A stretch of 64,000 nucleotides of DNA from Pseudomonadota bacterium (GTDB lineage: Bacteria; Pseudomonadota; Gammaproteobacteria; Steroidobacterales; Steroidobacteraceae): positions 1 through 64,000 of the forward strand of contig JAEZCR010000126.1 in the NCBI GenBank assembly GCA_023433465.1. Reading direction: 5' to 3'. Position 1 is the first letter of the stretch, and each line of letters begins with the position of its first letter. Shown one piece after another: positions 8,836 to 17,102 of the stretch. The notes beneath the pieces are model-generated. The model saw nothing but the letters and a program-made list of their open reading frames with translations, did no database searches and was not told the DNA's origin. Both the position numbers and the translations under genes were made by a program.

Positions 8836-9814
8836 AGACGGTGCCTGGCACGGAAATTCCGGGAGAAGGCGGACCGCCGACCCACAGGTCGTTGATGGTC
8901 GCGAAGTGATCGGATCCGACGCTTTCCCCCACCTTCACTTCGTTCACGCCCATCGCTCCCGCGATGAGGCATTGATCGATGCGGATACGCAGGAATGAGG
9001 GCAAGCCCGAAGACCAGGTAGTTAGCAGGCCGCGCCCGGCGGCACAGTCATGCACGGCGGAACGTTTCAGCAGGTCGCGAAAGTGACTCGACCACGGCGT
9101 CACGTTGAAGTCGCCGACGGCGGCGCAGGCGTGCGGGCATGCCGCAAGATCCCCGCCCAACGAGGCAAGCTGCGCATTTCGCTTCCGCGCCGTGGCCGGC
9201 ACCACCGGCCATGAAAGGTGGGCGGCATGGAGGCGGAAAGTCCGATCGCCGAGATCGACGTCCGCGCGCGCGCCGACCGGCAATGCGCCATCCATCGCCG
9301 GCTCCGGCGCGATGAGCGGCCAGCGGCTGAGGATCGCGACGCCCCAGATCCCATCTCGCTCCGCCAGGTACCGGTGCGGCATTTTCGGCAGCAACGCCGC
9401 GAGTTCCTCGGCTCGCGACAATGGCGACAATTCCGCGAGCACGACGACGTCGGCGTCGAGCGAGTCCAGATAGGCGGCGACGCCCGGCAGTGCGTCATTG
9501 CCGATGTGCACGTTGAACGAAACCACCCGCACCGGGCGCGCATTCGATGGCTTCGGTGGTCCGACTCCGAAGAACGCGCCATACATGGGCCAGACACTGA
9601 GGACGAGCCCGATGACCGCGACGCCCGCGATGCGCCACCGGCGCAATGCGAGAGCGACGACCAGCGCGAGGATCAGCAGGCCGGCGAAGTGGGCGCGGAA
9701 AGTGACGAGCATCTCGCCCGGCCAGAACCAACGGCCGGTATATGCGAGCAACGTGGCGAGAAAGATTGCGCCCGTGGCGAGCGCCAGGCGTCTCGCCATG
9801 AAGGACGCGCTCAT
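8819..9814 (-). CDS. Membrane-anchored endonuclease/exonuclease/phosphatase (EEP) family protein
   Basis: The N-terminus has about three hydrophobic segments (ALATGAIFLATLLAYTG, FAGLLILALVVALAL, IAGVAVIGLVLSVWPM), followed by an EEP domain: VRVVSFNVHIGN, a Glu in VVVLAELSP, HAAHLSWPV, VGDFNVTPWSSHF and the closing SVGSDHFATI. These are the metal- and phosphate-binding motifs of the DNase I/phosphatase fold. The domain is expected to face the periplasm. The family includes nucleases, sphingomyelinases and phosphoesterases, and the substrate cannot be chosen. The start at 9814 has GAGG just upstream; starts at 9841 or 9799 are also possible. The C-terminal tail is written by the REP-like element at 8838. 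Confidence 0.75.
   Translation of the reverse strand: MSASFMARRLALATGAIFLATLLAYTGRWFWPGEMLVTFRAHFAGLLILALVVALALRRWRIAGVAVIGLVLSVWPMYGAFFGVGPPKPSNARPVRVVSFNVHIGNDALPGVAAYLDSLDADVVVLAELSPLSRAEELAALLPKMPHRYLAERDGIWGVAILSRWPLIAPEPAMDGALPVGARADVDLGDRTFRLHAAHLSWPVVPATARKRNAQLASLGGDLAACPHACAAVGDFNVTPWSSHFRDLLKRSAVHDCAAGRGLLTTWSSGLPSFLRIRIDQCLIAGAMGVNEVKVGESVGSDHFATINDLWVGGPPSPGISVPGTVFTRER
8838..8865. repeat. REP-like pair of short palindromes
   Basis: Two adjacent perfect palindromes with a one-base centre share a C: GTGCCTGGCAC (8841-8851) and CGGAAATTCCG (8851-8861). They sit at the junction of two convergent genes and encode the last residues (ISVPGTVFTRER) of the minus-strand gene. The layout resembles dispersed REP-type elements, but only one copy is visible in this window. 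Confidence 0.45.
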
Positions 9815-9863
9815 GCGCCTCATGTTGCCCGACGCTAACAACCCGTCAAGCGGCGCGCGGCGA

Positions 9864-10613
9864 TCAGGGCTTCAACCCGGCCGCGATCCGCTGAACCTCT
9901 TCCGGAGACCGCTCACCACTGAGCGGTGTTCCCGGCATCAGGAATCTTCCCATCGCCAGTCCGCCCACCAGCACGGGCTCGAAGCCGATATCGCGAATGA
10001 GGCCGGAGGCGATCTCGATGGCCTCCTTGTCGTCGCCCGCGATCGGCATGCCCTTGCGCTCGGTGTCCTTGTGCGCGCTGCCCATGCGCGCGGCGCCGAC
10101 CGCGTTGAACGCGCGCACGATGCGCGCGCCGGGCAGCAGTTGCGCGGACACGAGGCCCGCGCCTTCCGCCCGCGCGCGATCGGCGATTTCGCCATCACGG
10201 TGTGGAAACGGATTGCAAGTATCGATCACGACCTTGCCCTTCATGGCGTCGCCGAGCGTCTTGCCGAGCTCGGGCAGCGCGCCGTAAGGCACCGCCAATA
10301 CGATCACCTCGCCGAACTCCGCGGCCTCGCGGGGACTACCGGCGCGCGCATTCGCGCCGACCTGACCGGCGAGTTTCTTGTCGTGCTCGAGATCGCGAGA
10401 CGAGAACATCACGTGATGGCCGGCCTCGGCCCAGACACGCCCGAGCGCGCCGCCGACATTGCCGGAGCCGATCATGCCGATCTTCACTTTGTGGCCGGCC
10501 GCGGCGCGTGTTCGCCCGGCGAGCACCAGCGACGTGAGCGCGGCGCTGCCGATGGCCTTGAGCAGGTCACGGCGGGAAGACATGGAGTGATGGCGGTGAG
10601 CGTGTGTCTTCAT
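9864..10613 (-). CDS. NADP-binding reductase (F420-dependent NADP oxidoreductase-like) with a Tat-like leader
   Basis: The protein has 249 residues. A leader with SSRRDLLKAIGSAALTSLVLAG looks like a Tat or twin-Arg signal (start at 10613, or 10583 if it begins at MSSRRD). The mature part opens with KVKIGMIGSGNVGGALG, an NADP-binding Rossmann motif, then MFSSRDLEHD, VIVLAVPYG, VVIDTCNPFPHRDG and VRAFNAVGAA, as in the NADPH-dependent F420 reductase-like family. Export of an NADP-binding enzyme is odd unless it is folded with cofactor before Tat transport. It stands alone between an EEP gene and the divergent M28 peptidase. Confidence 0.75.
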   Translation of the reverse strand: MKTHAHRHHSMSSRRDLLKAIGSAALTSLVLAGRTRAAAGHKVKIGMIGSGNVGGALGRVWAEAGHHVMFSSRDLEHDKKLAGQVGANARAGSPREAAEFGEVIVLAVPYGALPELGKTLGDAMKGKVVIDTCNPFPHRDGEIADRARAEGAGLVSAQLLPGARIVRAFNAVGAARMGSAHKDTERKGMPIAGDDKEAIEIASGLIRDIGFEPVLVGGLAMGRFLMPGTPLSGERSPEEVQRIAAGLKP

Positions 10614-10744
10614 ACCTGCACTCTAGCGGAACTGCCCGAAACCGACGCGGGCCGTGCGACGAGTCGAGACGAGCCGCTGGTGCGACGCGGCAGCCCGCGG
10701 CCAAGACGCTGGACTTGTTTGATCGGCATATGGACCATGGACGC

Positions 10745-12403
10745 ATGAGCACCAATACATCCACTATTTCAGCATCTTTCATTTCGACGCTGCTCGTCAC
10801 CACGTTCGCCCTCGCGCAAACGCCCGCCCCGGACTTTTCGGCGGACCGGTTCCGCGCGCACGTGGAGTTCATGGCGGACGACCTCCTGGAAGGCCGCGAT
10901 ACGGGCTCCAAGGGCCACGAAATCGCCGCGCGCTACGTCGCGTCCCAGCTCGCCTCGTACGGACTCGAGCCGGGCGGCGATGACGGCACCTGGTTCCAGC
11001 GCGTGACGTTCCAGAAAACCACGCGCGGCGCAGATCGCGGCGGGATCACCCTCTCCGGCCCGGGCGGCGAACGCAAGTTCGCCCATGCGGACAACGTGCT
11101 CGTCGGCATGCACCCGCGCGAGCCGAACCTCGACGTGTCGGCGCCCCTCGTGTTCGTGGGGTACGGCCTCGAAGACAAACTACTCGGACTCGACGATTAC
11201 AAGGGTCTGGACGTCAAGGGCAAGATCGTCGTCGTGTTGCGCGGGTTTCCGAAGGGCATGCCGAGCGAGGAAGGCGCGAACGCCAGCGCCATGAAGGGTC
11301 TCAACGCGCAGAAGCATGGCGCCATCGGCATGCTGAGCCTGCAAACCCTGCAATCGGAGAAAGCCTTCCCGTGGGAGCGCATCCTCGAATACGCAAACGA
11401 CCCCGACTTCGCCTGGGTGCAGCCCGACGGCCAGGCCTTCGACGAAGCGCCATACATTCGCGCGCGCGGCATTCTGAATGGCCCGGCGGCTGAGGCGCTA
11501 TTCGCCGGCGCGCCGCGTACGCTGGCCGACATCAGGAAAGAGGCCGACAAGCCCAAGGGCATGCCGCGTGGCTTCAACCTGAAGACACGCGCCGCCGTTC
11601 GTACCACCGCGACCTGGGAACGTGTCTCCAGCCCCAACGTGATCGGAATCCTGAAGGGCTCCGACCCTGAACTTTCGAAGCAGTACACCGTGCTGTCGGC
11701 TCACCTGGACGGCCTGGGCATCAAGGATGTGGCGGGCGCGGACGGCGCGAACGCGGATCGCATCCACAATGGCGCGCTCGACAATGCCGCCGGGGTCGCG
11801 ACGCTGCTCGAAGTGGCGCGCGCCGCCGCGATGGATCCGAACAAGGCGCGCCGTTCGATGATCTTCATCGCAACCACCGGCGAGGAGTACGGCTTGCTGG
11901 GCGCCGACTATTACGCGCGCCATCCCACCGTGCCCATCGGCCAGATCGTCGGCAACGTCGATCTCGACATGCCGCTGCTGCTGTATCCGTTCACGGACGT
12001 GGTCGCCTTCGGCGCCGGTCACTCCACGATCGGCCCGATGGTCGAGAAAGCCGTCGCGCCGATGAACATCAAACTGACGCCGGACCCGTGGCCCGAGCAG
12101 GGTGTCTTCACGCGTTCGGATCACTATCAGTTCGTGAAACAGGGTGTGCCCGCGGTGTTCCTGGCCACCGGCACCGCCAATGGCGGCGACAAGTTCTGGG
12201 GTGAATTCCTCGGCGGCAACTATCACAGCCCGCGCGACGACCTCGCGCAGAAGATCGACTGGCAGGCCGGCGCGCGTTTCGTGGAAGCGAACTACCGCAT
12301 CACCCGCGCGTTGTCGGATTCGGATGCGCCTCCGCTGTGGTTCAAGGGCAACTATTTCGGAGATACGTTCGCGCCCGGCGCGGCGCGTGCGACCAGCCCC
12401 TGA
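10745..12403 (+). CDS. Secreted M28-family zinc aminopeptidase with PA domain insert
   Basis: This 552-residue protein has a signal peptide (MSTNTSTISASFISTLLVTTFALAQ). The region 110-250 (LVFVGYGLEDKLLGLDDYKGLDVKGKIVVVLRG) is a protease-associated (PA) domain. The M28 di-zinc core follows with ligands in AHLDGLG, GALDNAAGVATLLEVA, TTGEEYGLLGADYY, GNVDLDMP and YHSPRDD. M28 enzymes trim N-terminal residues from peptides. It is convergent with the serine hydrolase operon; a hairpin terminator separates them. AAACTAC occurs at 11177. Confidence 0.88.
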   Translation: MSTNTSTISASFISTLLVTTFALAQTPAPDFSADRFRAHVEFMADDLLEGRDTGSKGHEIAARYVASQLASYGLEPGGDDGTWFQRVTFQKTTRGADRGGITLSGPGGERKFAHADNVLVGMHPREPNLDVSAPLVFVGYGLEDKLLGLDDYKGLDVKGKIVVVLRGFPKGMPSEEGANASAMKGLNAQKHGAIGMLSLQTLQSEKAFPWERILEYANDPDFAWVQPDGQAFDEAPYIRARGILNGPAAEALFAGAPRTLADIRKEADKPKGMPRGFNLKTRAAVRTTATWERVSSPNVIGILKGSDPELSKQYTVLSAHLDGLGIKDVAGADGANADRIHNGALDNAAGVATLLEVARAAAMDPNKARRSMIFIATTGEEYGLLGADYYARHPTVPIGQIVGNVDLDMPLLLYPFTDVVAFGAGHSTIGPMVEKAVAPMNIKLTPDPWPEQGVFTRSDHYQFVKQGVPAVFLATGTANGGDKFWGEFLGGNYHSPRDDLAQKIDWQAGARFVEANYRITRALSDSDAPPLWFKGNYFGDTFAPGAARATSP

Positions 12404-12424
12404 GTGGATAGCGGAAAGTAGATA

Positions 12425-12445
12425 GCGACCCGGCGAACGGGTCGC
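12425..12445. terminator. Bidirectional hairpin terminator
   Basis: GCGACCCG and CGGGTCGC form an 8-bp perfect stem around a GCGAA loop, between convergent genes ending at 12403 and 12447. No clear U tract follows on the plus strand. A CTATCTAC word (as GTAGATAG, 12418-12425) abuts it. Confidence 0.6.
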
Positions 12446-12446
12446 G

Positions 12447-13535
12447 TCACTTGCCCGGCGCCAGCCCGAAAGCGATCGCACTCAGATCACGGCTGAGCTC
12501 GGCGAGCGGCACCGGCAACAGGTTCGCGAGCAGGACGATGGTGACATCGTCGTCCGGATAGATCAGCAGATCGCTCGCGTAGCCGGTCGTGCCGCCGGCG
12601 TGAAATACCATGCGACGCCCGTGCGTCTGCGGGGATGGCGCCAGGAGCTGCCATCCGTATCCATATGCTCCGTGGGTGGCTGACCACATCTGGTCGACCT
12701 GCGCGCGTGGCAGCACTGCTCCGGAACGAAGCGCACGATCCCACTTCAGCAAGTCATCGAGCGTCGAATAAATCGCGCCGGCCGAGAAGAGCCACGAGGC
12801 ATCGACGTAATCCGCGTTCGCGAACACCTTGCCGTCCGGGCGATATCCGCTGGCGCGCCGCGCGATCACCGCGGAGTTCGATTCCAGGCCACTGTCGCGC
12901 ATTCCAAGGGGAACGAATATCTCCTCCTCCAGCAGACGTTCATAAGGCTTGCCGCCCACCTTCTCGAGAATGACTCCCAGCAGGATATAGCCCGAGTTGC
13001 TGTATGAGTATCTGGCGCCCGGCGCGAACTCCAGCGGAAGATCGCGGAATTCCGCGACGAGCCCCGAAAGCGTGCGACGCTGTCGCACCTTCTGCAGGAA
13101 GTCCGGCGCGCGCGCATAGTCCGTGATGCCAGCGGTGTGAGTCAGCAGGTGATGCACACTGATGGCCTGCCAGTGTTCGGGACAGGGATCGAGATGCTTG
13201 CAGATGAGATCGTCCGTGCGAAGCCGGCCTTGTTGCGCAAGTTTGAGGACCAGCGCGGCGGTGAAGGTCTTGGTCACCGAGGCGATGGGAAACCGGGTGG
13301 TCGTGCCGTTCGGAATCTGCCATTCATGGTTGGCCATGCCATAGGCACGCGAGAACAGCGGTGTGCCGCCGCGCGCGATGAGCACGACGCCGCTGAATTT
13401 TCCCGCGTCCGCCTGCGCCTGCATGTACGCGTGCGCGCGGTCGGCAACTTCCATTGCCGAAGGTTTGTCGGCCGACACGTTTCCGGAACACGCGGGCAAC
13501 ATGAGCAGGAGTGCAACGAGATTCGCGTTCTTCAT
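12447..13535 (-). CDS. Serine hydrolase lipoprotein, class C beta-lactamase/penicillin-binding fold
   Basis: This is a 362-residue lipoprotein (LLMLPACSGN, lipobox with Cys16). The S12-type catalytic motifs are all present: SVTK near residue 86, YSNSGY, and HAGGTTGY in place of KTG. The family covers esterases, D-aminopeptidases and carboxypeptidases as well as class C beta-lactamases; length and the HAGG box favour an esterase or peptidase. Its start overlaps the stop of the upstream membrane gene by 4 bases (ATGA), so it is the third gene of a sigma-led operon. It is probably attached to an inner- or outer-membrane leaflet. Confidence 0.85.
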   Translation of the reverse strand: MKNANLVALLLMLPACSGNVSADKPSAMEVADRAHAYMQAQADAGKFSGVVLIARGGTPLFSRAYGMANHEWQIPNGTTTRFPIASVTKTFTAALVLKLAQQGRLRTDDLICKHLDPCPEHWQAISVHHLLTHTAGITDYARAPDFLQKVRQRRTLSGLVAEFRDLPLEFAPGARYSYSNSGYILLGVILEKVGGKPYERLLEEEIFVPLGMRDSGLESNSAVIARRASGYRPDGKVFANADYVDASWLFSAGAIYSTLDDLLKWDRALRSGAVLPRAQVDQMWSATHGAYGYGWQLLAPSPQTHGRRMVFHAGGTTGYASDLLIYPDDDVTIVLLANLLPVPLAELSRDLSAIAFGLAPGK

Positions 13536-14089
13536 TCCTGTCTCTCCTTGAACATGCGGCGGATGGATTCGAAACGCGTGACTCGTGCCCGGACGTAGAG
13601 GTGATAGGCGAGCGTCGCGCCCGCACAGACGGCCAGCTTGATCAGCCGCGCGATGAAGACGTCATCGTCCCCCGGCGGCCAGGCCGCGTCCGCAGCCGCG
13701 GCAATCAGCGTCACCCCGAGCACGGCGTAAGTCGCGTACACGATGCGCAGCGACTTGCGCGCGCGTGACAACGTGAGCTCGATCATTCCAGGGATCGAGT
13801 CGAGGCTGCCGATCAGCCGGCCGCGACGCGCCCAGATGCTGGCGGCCAGGCACAAAGCCACGACCACGCCGAGGCCGACGCCCCGTGCAACTTGTCCCTG
13901 CAGCAGGTTCAGCAACACGACGAGACCGAGGAACAGGAACGACAGCACTTCCAGGACGAACCAGGTGCGGGATGCCCAGATGCGCCAGCGCAGTGAACCG
14001 CGCAACGCGCCAGTGGCGATCTGCACGAGCGGCGAGCTGGCCTGCCATTCCGACTTCAGGTTCTGCCAGTCCGCGGATTCATGACTCAT
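13532..14089 (-). CDS. Four-helix membrane protein, candidate anti-sigma partner
   Basis: This 185-residue protein begins MSHESADW, with four likely membrane helices (WFVLEVLSFLFLGLVVLLNLL, GVGLGVVVALCLAASIW, IVYATYAVLGVTLIAAAADA, IKLAVCAGATLAYHLYV). It has no zinc-finger (HxxxCxxC) anti-sigma motif. The start overlaps the 3' end of the sigma gene by 11 bases and its own stop overlaps the serine hydrolase start, so the three genes are probably translationally coupled. Position makes a membrane regulator of the sigma factor plausible; that is inference. The longer in-frame start at 14125 lies inside the sigma gene and is less likely. Confidence 0.7.
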   Translation of the reverse strand: MSHESADWQNLKSEWQASSPLVQIATGALRGSLRWRIWASRTWFVLEVLSFLFLGLVVLLNLLQGQVARGVGLGVVVALCLAASIWARRGRLIGSLDSIPGMIELTLSRARKSLRIVYATYAVLGVTLIAAAADAAWPPGDDDVFIARLIKLAVCAGATLAYHLYVRARVTRFESIRRMFKERQE

Positions 14090-14585
14090 GGGTGTCTTCC
14101 CCCAGTAGTTTGCGCAAGAGCACACGCGCCCGGCTCAGCCGCACGGCGACGAGGTCCTGAGATATTCCAAGCGACACGGCGACTTCTCCGGGTGTGAATC
14201 CCTCCAGCGTGAGGACGGCCGCCTCGCGGTACGTGAGCGGCAGACGCCGTACGGCCGCCAGCAGCCGATCGCGCTCGTCCGTGGCGATGACCTGGACCTC
14301 CGGTAACGCGCCGTGATCGAGCAGGTTCTCGTCGATCGACTGGTGCGCCGGCACCCTGCTGTACCTGGCGACGTGCGAGATCGCGCGAAATTGCGCGATA
14401 CGCGCCACGAAGGTCTTGAGCGAGCTTTCTCCACGGTGCGCCGGCAAGGCGCGCCACACCGCGAACAACACGTCCTGCGCCAGGTCACGGGCGAGCTCGC
14501 GGTTGTGCTCGTAGCTCGCACAGATACGGCCGATCATGGCCTGGTGCTCGCGGACCAGGGCTTCGAAGTCCTTGCGGTGAGTCAT
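14079..14585 (-). CDS. RNA polymerase sigma factor, ECF/sigma-70 family
   Basis: This is a 168-residue protein. Region 2 is seen as FEALVREHQAMIGRICASY...ARDLAQDVLFAVWRAL, and region 4 as LPLTYREAAVLTLEGFTPGEVAVSLGISQDLVAVRLSRARVLLRKLL, the helix-turn-helix that reads the -35 element. The ATG at 14585 gives a normal ECF length; the track-length extension to 14918 would run into the divergent promoter. It heads an operon with a membrane protein and a serine hydrolase. An AAACTAC word (as GTAGTTT) lies at 14105. Which ECF group it belongs to cannot be settled by eye. Confidence 0.88.
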   Translation of the reverse strand: MTHRKDFEALVREHQAMIGRICASYEHNRELARDLAQDVLFAVWRALPAHRGESSLKTFVARIAQFRAISHVARYSRVPAHQSIDENLLDHGALPEVQVIATDERDRLLAAVRRLPLTYREAAVLTLEGFTPGEVAVSLGISQDLVAVRLSRARVLLRKLLGEDTHES

Positions 14586-14715
14586 CGGCCTAATAGTCCC
14601 CGGGGCGTGGAAAACCTTGCAAGGCACCTGCGGACGCGCGTGCGGCGAATCTCCTGGACGGATAAGCTGCGCTCCGGACCGCAGATTCTGGGCGGGCAGC
14701 CTGGAGAAACAGTAG

Positions 14716-17022
14716 ATGAGTACCTCACCGCGCGAAATCCCGCAGGCCATCCGTCTCGACCGCCGCCAGTTCCTCGGCGGACTCGGTGGCCTGGTGCTGA
14801 TCGTCTCGGCGTCGAGCGTCGTGAAAGCGCAAGATGCTCCGAAGTACGGCGCGGACGGTATGCCGCACGGCACGGTCGACGATCCGCTCACCTTCGTGGC
14901 CATCGGCGAGGATGGCATCGTGACGGTCGTCGTGCACCGCTCGGAGATGGGCCAGGGTGTGCGCAGCGGCTTGCCGCTGATCGTCGCCGACGAGCTCGAG
15001 GCGGACTGGAGCCGCGTGCGCGTCCGGCAGGCGCCGGGAGACGAAGCCCGTTACGGCAATCAGAACACCGACGGCTCGCGCAGCGTGCGCCATTTCTTCG
15101 ATCCGATGCGCCGCTGCGGCGCCGCGGCACGCTCGATGCTCGAAGCGGCCGCTGCGGCACAGTGGAACGTGCCGGTGGATTCCGTGCGCGCGGTCAATCA
15201 TGAAGTCGTGCACGCCGCGAGCGGACGCAAGCTCGGGTTCGGCGAGCTCGCCAAGGCGGCGGCCAAACTACCGGTGCCTCCGCGCGACACGTTGAAGCTC
15301 AAGGATCCGAAGGAGTTCCGTTACATCGGCAAGGAAGGCCAGCACCTGCTCGATGGTCCGGACATCGCGCACGGGCGCGCGACGTTTGGCATCGACGTGC
15401 GGGTCGACGGCATGACGTACGCCGTCATCGCGCGCGCGCCGGTGCTCGGCGGCAAGGTGGCGAAGTTCGACGCGAGCGAAACACTGAAGATTCCCGGCGT
15501 GCTGAAAGTCGTGGAGATTTCCGGCACACCGATGCCGGCCGCGTTCCAGCCGCTCGCCGGCGTTGCCGTGATCGCGCGCGACACATGGACGGCCATCAAG
15601 GGCCGTCAGGCTCTCAAGATCGAGTGGAACGATGGTCCGCACGCCAGTTACGACTCCGCCGCGTATCGCGCGCAGCTCGAGCAGGCGGTGCGCAAACCGG
15701 CCCAGGTCGTGCGCGAGGCCGGTGACGTGAACGCGGCGCTCGCCAAGGCCGCGCGCAAGGTCGAGGCCGAGTACTATCTACCTCACATCGCGCACGCGAC
15801 GATGGAACCTCCCAACGCCACGGCGCGTATCGTCGACGGACAATGCGAGGTCTGGGCGCCGACCCAGGCGCCGCAGGGGCTGCGCGACGACGTCGCCAAG
15901 AAACTCGGCGTCCCGGCGGACAAGGTCACCGTGCACGTGACGATGCTGGGCGGCGGCTTCGGCCGCAAGTCCAAGCACGATTTCGCGTTGGAGGCCGTGA
16001 CACTCTCGCAGCAGATGAACGGACAGCCCGTGCAGGTAATCTGGACGCGCGAGGACGATCTGCACCACGACTATTTCCACGCTGTGTCGGTGGAGCGCCT
16101 CGAAGCCGGACTCGACGCCCAGGGCAAGACCACCGCGTGGCTGCATCGCAGCGCCGCTCCCACGATCATTTCGAACTTCGCGCCGGATCCGAAACACAAG
16201 GCGACGTTCGAGCAGGGCATGGGACTCATCAACCTGCCTTTCCAGGTGCCGAACCTGCGCATGGAGAATCCCGAAGCCGCCGCGCACACGCGCATCGGCT
16301 GGTTCCGGGCGGTGTACAACATCCCGCACGCCTTCGCGGTGCAATGCTTCGTGTCGGAACTCGCCGCAGCGGCTGGCCGCGATCATCGCGATTTCCTGCT
16401 CGATCTCATCGGACCCGCGCGGCGCATCGATCCCGCCACGCTCAACGACAACTGGAATTACGGCGAATCACCGAAGCTCTATCCCTTCGACACCGGCCGT
16501 CTGCGCCGCGTGATCGAGACCGCGACGCGCGAAGCCAACTGGGGACGCAAACTACCCCAGGCAGAGGGCAAGCGTCGCGCCCTCGGACTCGCGGCTCACT
16601 ACAGCTTCGTCAGCTACTCGGCTGCCGTGGTGGAAGTGGAAATCGGCAAGGACGGCGAACTCGCGATTCCGCGGGTGGACATCGCGTTCGATTGCGGTCC
16701 GGTGGTTTATCCGGATCGTGTCCGCTCGCAGCTCGAGGGCGCGGTCATCATGGGCGTGAGCCTCGCCAGGTCGGGGCAGATCACGTTCGAAAAGGGCCGC
16801 GCGCAGCAGGACAATTTCCACACGTACACGTTGACGCGCATCAACGAGGCGCCGCGCGACATCCGCGTTCATCTGCTTCCGGCCACGGACTGGTCGATGC
16901 CACTGGGCGGCGTGGGCGAGCCCGGATTGCCGGCGGTCGCGCCCGCGCTGTGCAACGCCATCTTCGCCGCGACGGGCAAGCGCATCCGGCAGTTGCCGAT
17001 CGGGGACCAGCTCGGGACGTGA
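14716..17022 (+). CDS. Molybdopterin-binding subunit of a xanthine-dehydrogenase-family enzyme (IorB-like), exported
   Basis: This 768-residue protein has a Tat leader (RRQFLGGLGGLVLIVSASS). It follows the isoquinoline 1-oxidoreductase beta pattern: GIVTVVVHRSEMGQGVRSGL, VRQAPGDEARYGNQNTDGSRSVRHFF, GGGFGRKSKHDFALEAV, VIWTREDDLHHDYFH and the C-terminal GGVGEPGLPAVAP holding the likely catalytic Glu. Such subunits bind molybdopterin-cytosine dinucleotide and hydroxylate N-heterocycles or aldehydes, taking electrons out through a small [2Fe-2S] IorA partner. No such partner, nor a cytochrome, is adjacent on either side, so this copy is an orphan here. GGAG lies 11 bases before the ATG. Confidence 0.85.
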   Translation: MSTSPREIPQAIRLDRRQFLGGLGGLVLIVSASSVVKAQDAPKYGADGMPHGTVDDPLTFVAIGEDGIVTVVVHRSEMGQGVRSGLPLIVADELEADWSRVRVRQAPGDEARYGNQNTDGSRSVRHFFDPMRRCGAAARSMLEAAAAAQWNVPVDSVRAVNHEVVHAASGRKLGFGELAKAAAKLPVPPRDTLKLKDPKEFRYIGKEGQHLLDGPDIAHGRATFGIDVRVDGMTYAVIARAPVLGGKVAKFDASETLKIPGVLKVVEISGTPMPAAFQPLAGVAVIARDTWTAIKGRQALKIEWNDGPHASYDSAAYRAQLEQAVRKPAQVVREAGDVNAALAKAARKVEAEYYLPHIAHATMEPPNATARIVDGQCEVWAPTQAPQGLRDDVAKKLGVPADKVTVHVTMLGGGFGRKSKHDFALEAVTLSQQMNGQPVQVIWTREDDLHHDYFHAVSVERLEAGLDAQGKTTAWLHRSAAPTIISNFAPDPKHKATFEQGMGLINLPFQVPNLRMENPEAAAHTRIGWFRAVYNIPHAFAVQCFVSELAAAAGRDHRDFLLDLIGPARRIDPATLNDNWNYGESPKLYPFDTGRLRRVIETATREANWGRKLPQAEGKRRALGLAAHYSFVSYSAAVVEVEIGKDGELAIPRVDIAFDCGPVVYPDRVRSQLEGAVIMGVSLARSGQITFEKGRAQQDNFHTYTLTRINEAPRDIRVHLLPATDWSMPLGGVGEPGLPAVAPALCNAIFAATGKRIRQLPIGDQLGT

Positions 17023-17102
17023 GCTTCGTTTCCACCCTCGAGTGACGGATTTTCGCCTCGCCGGCGTCTCCGTCTCGAATTCGTTCAACATGCGACGTGG
17101 CC

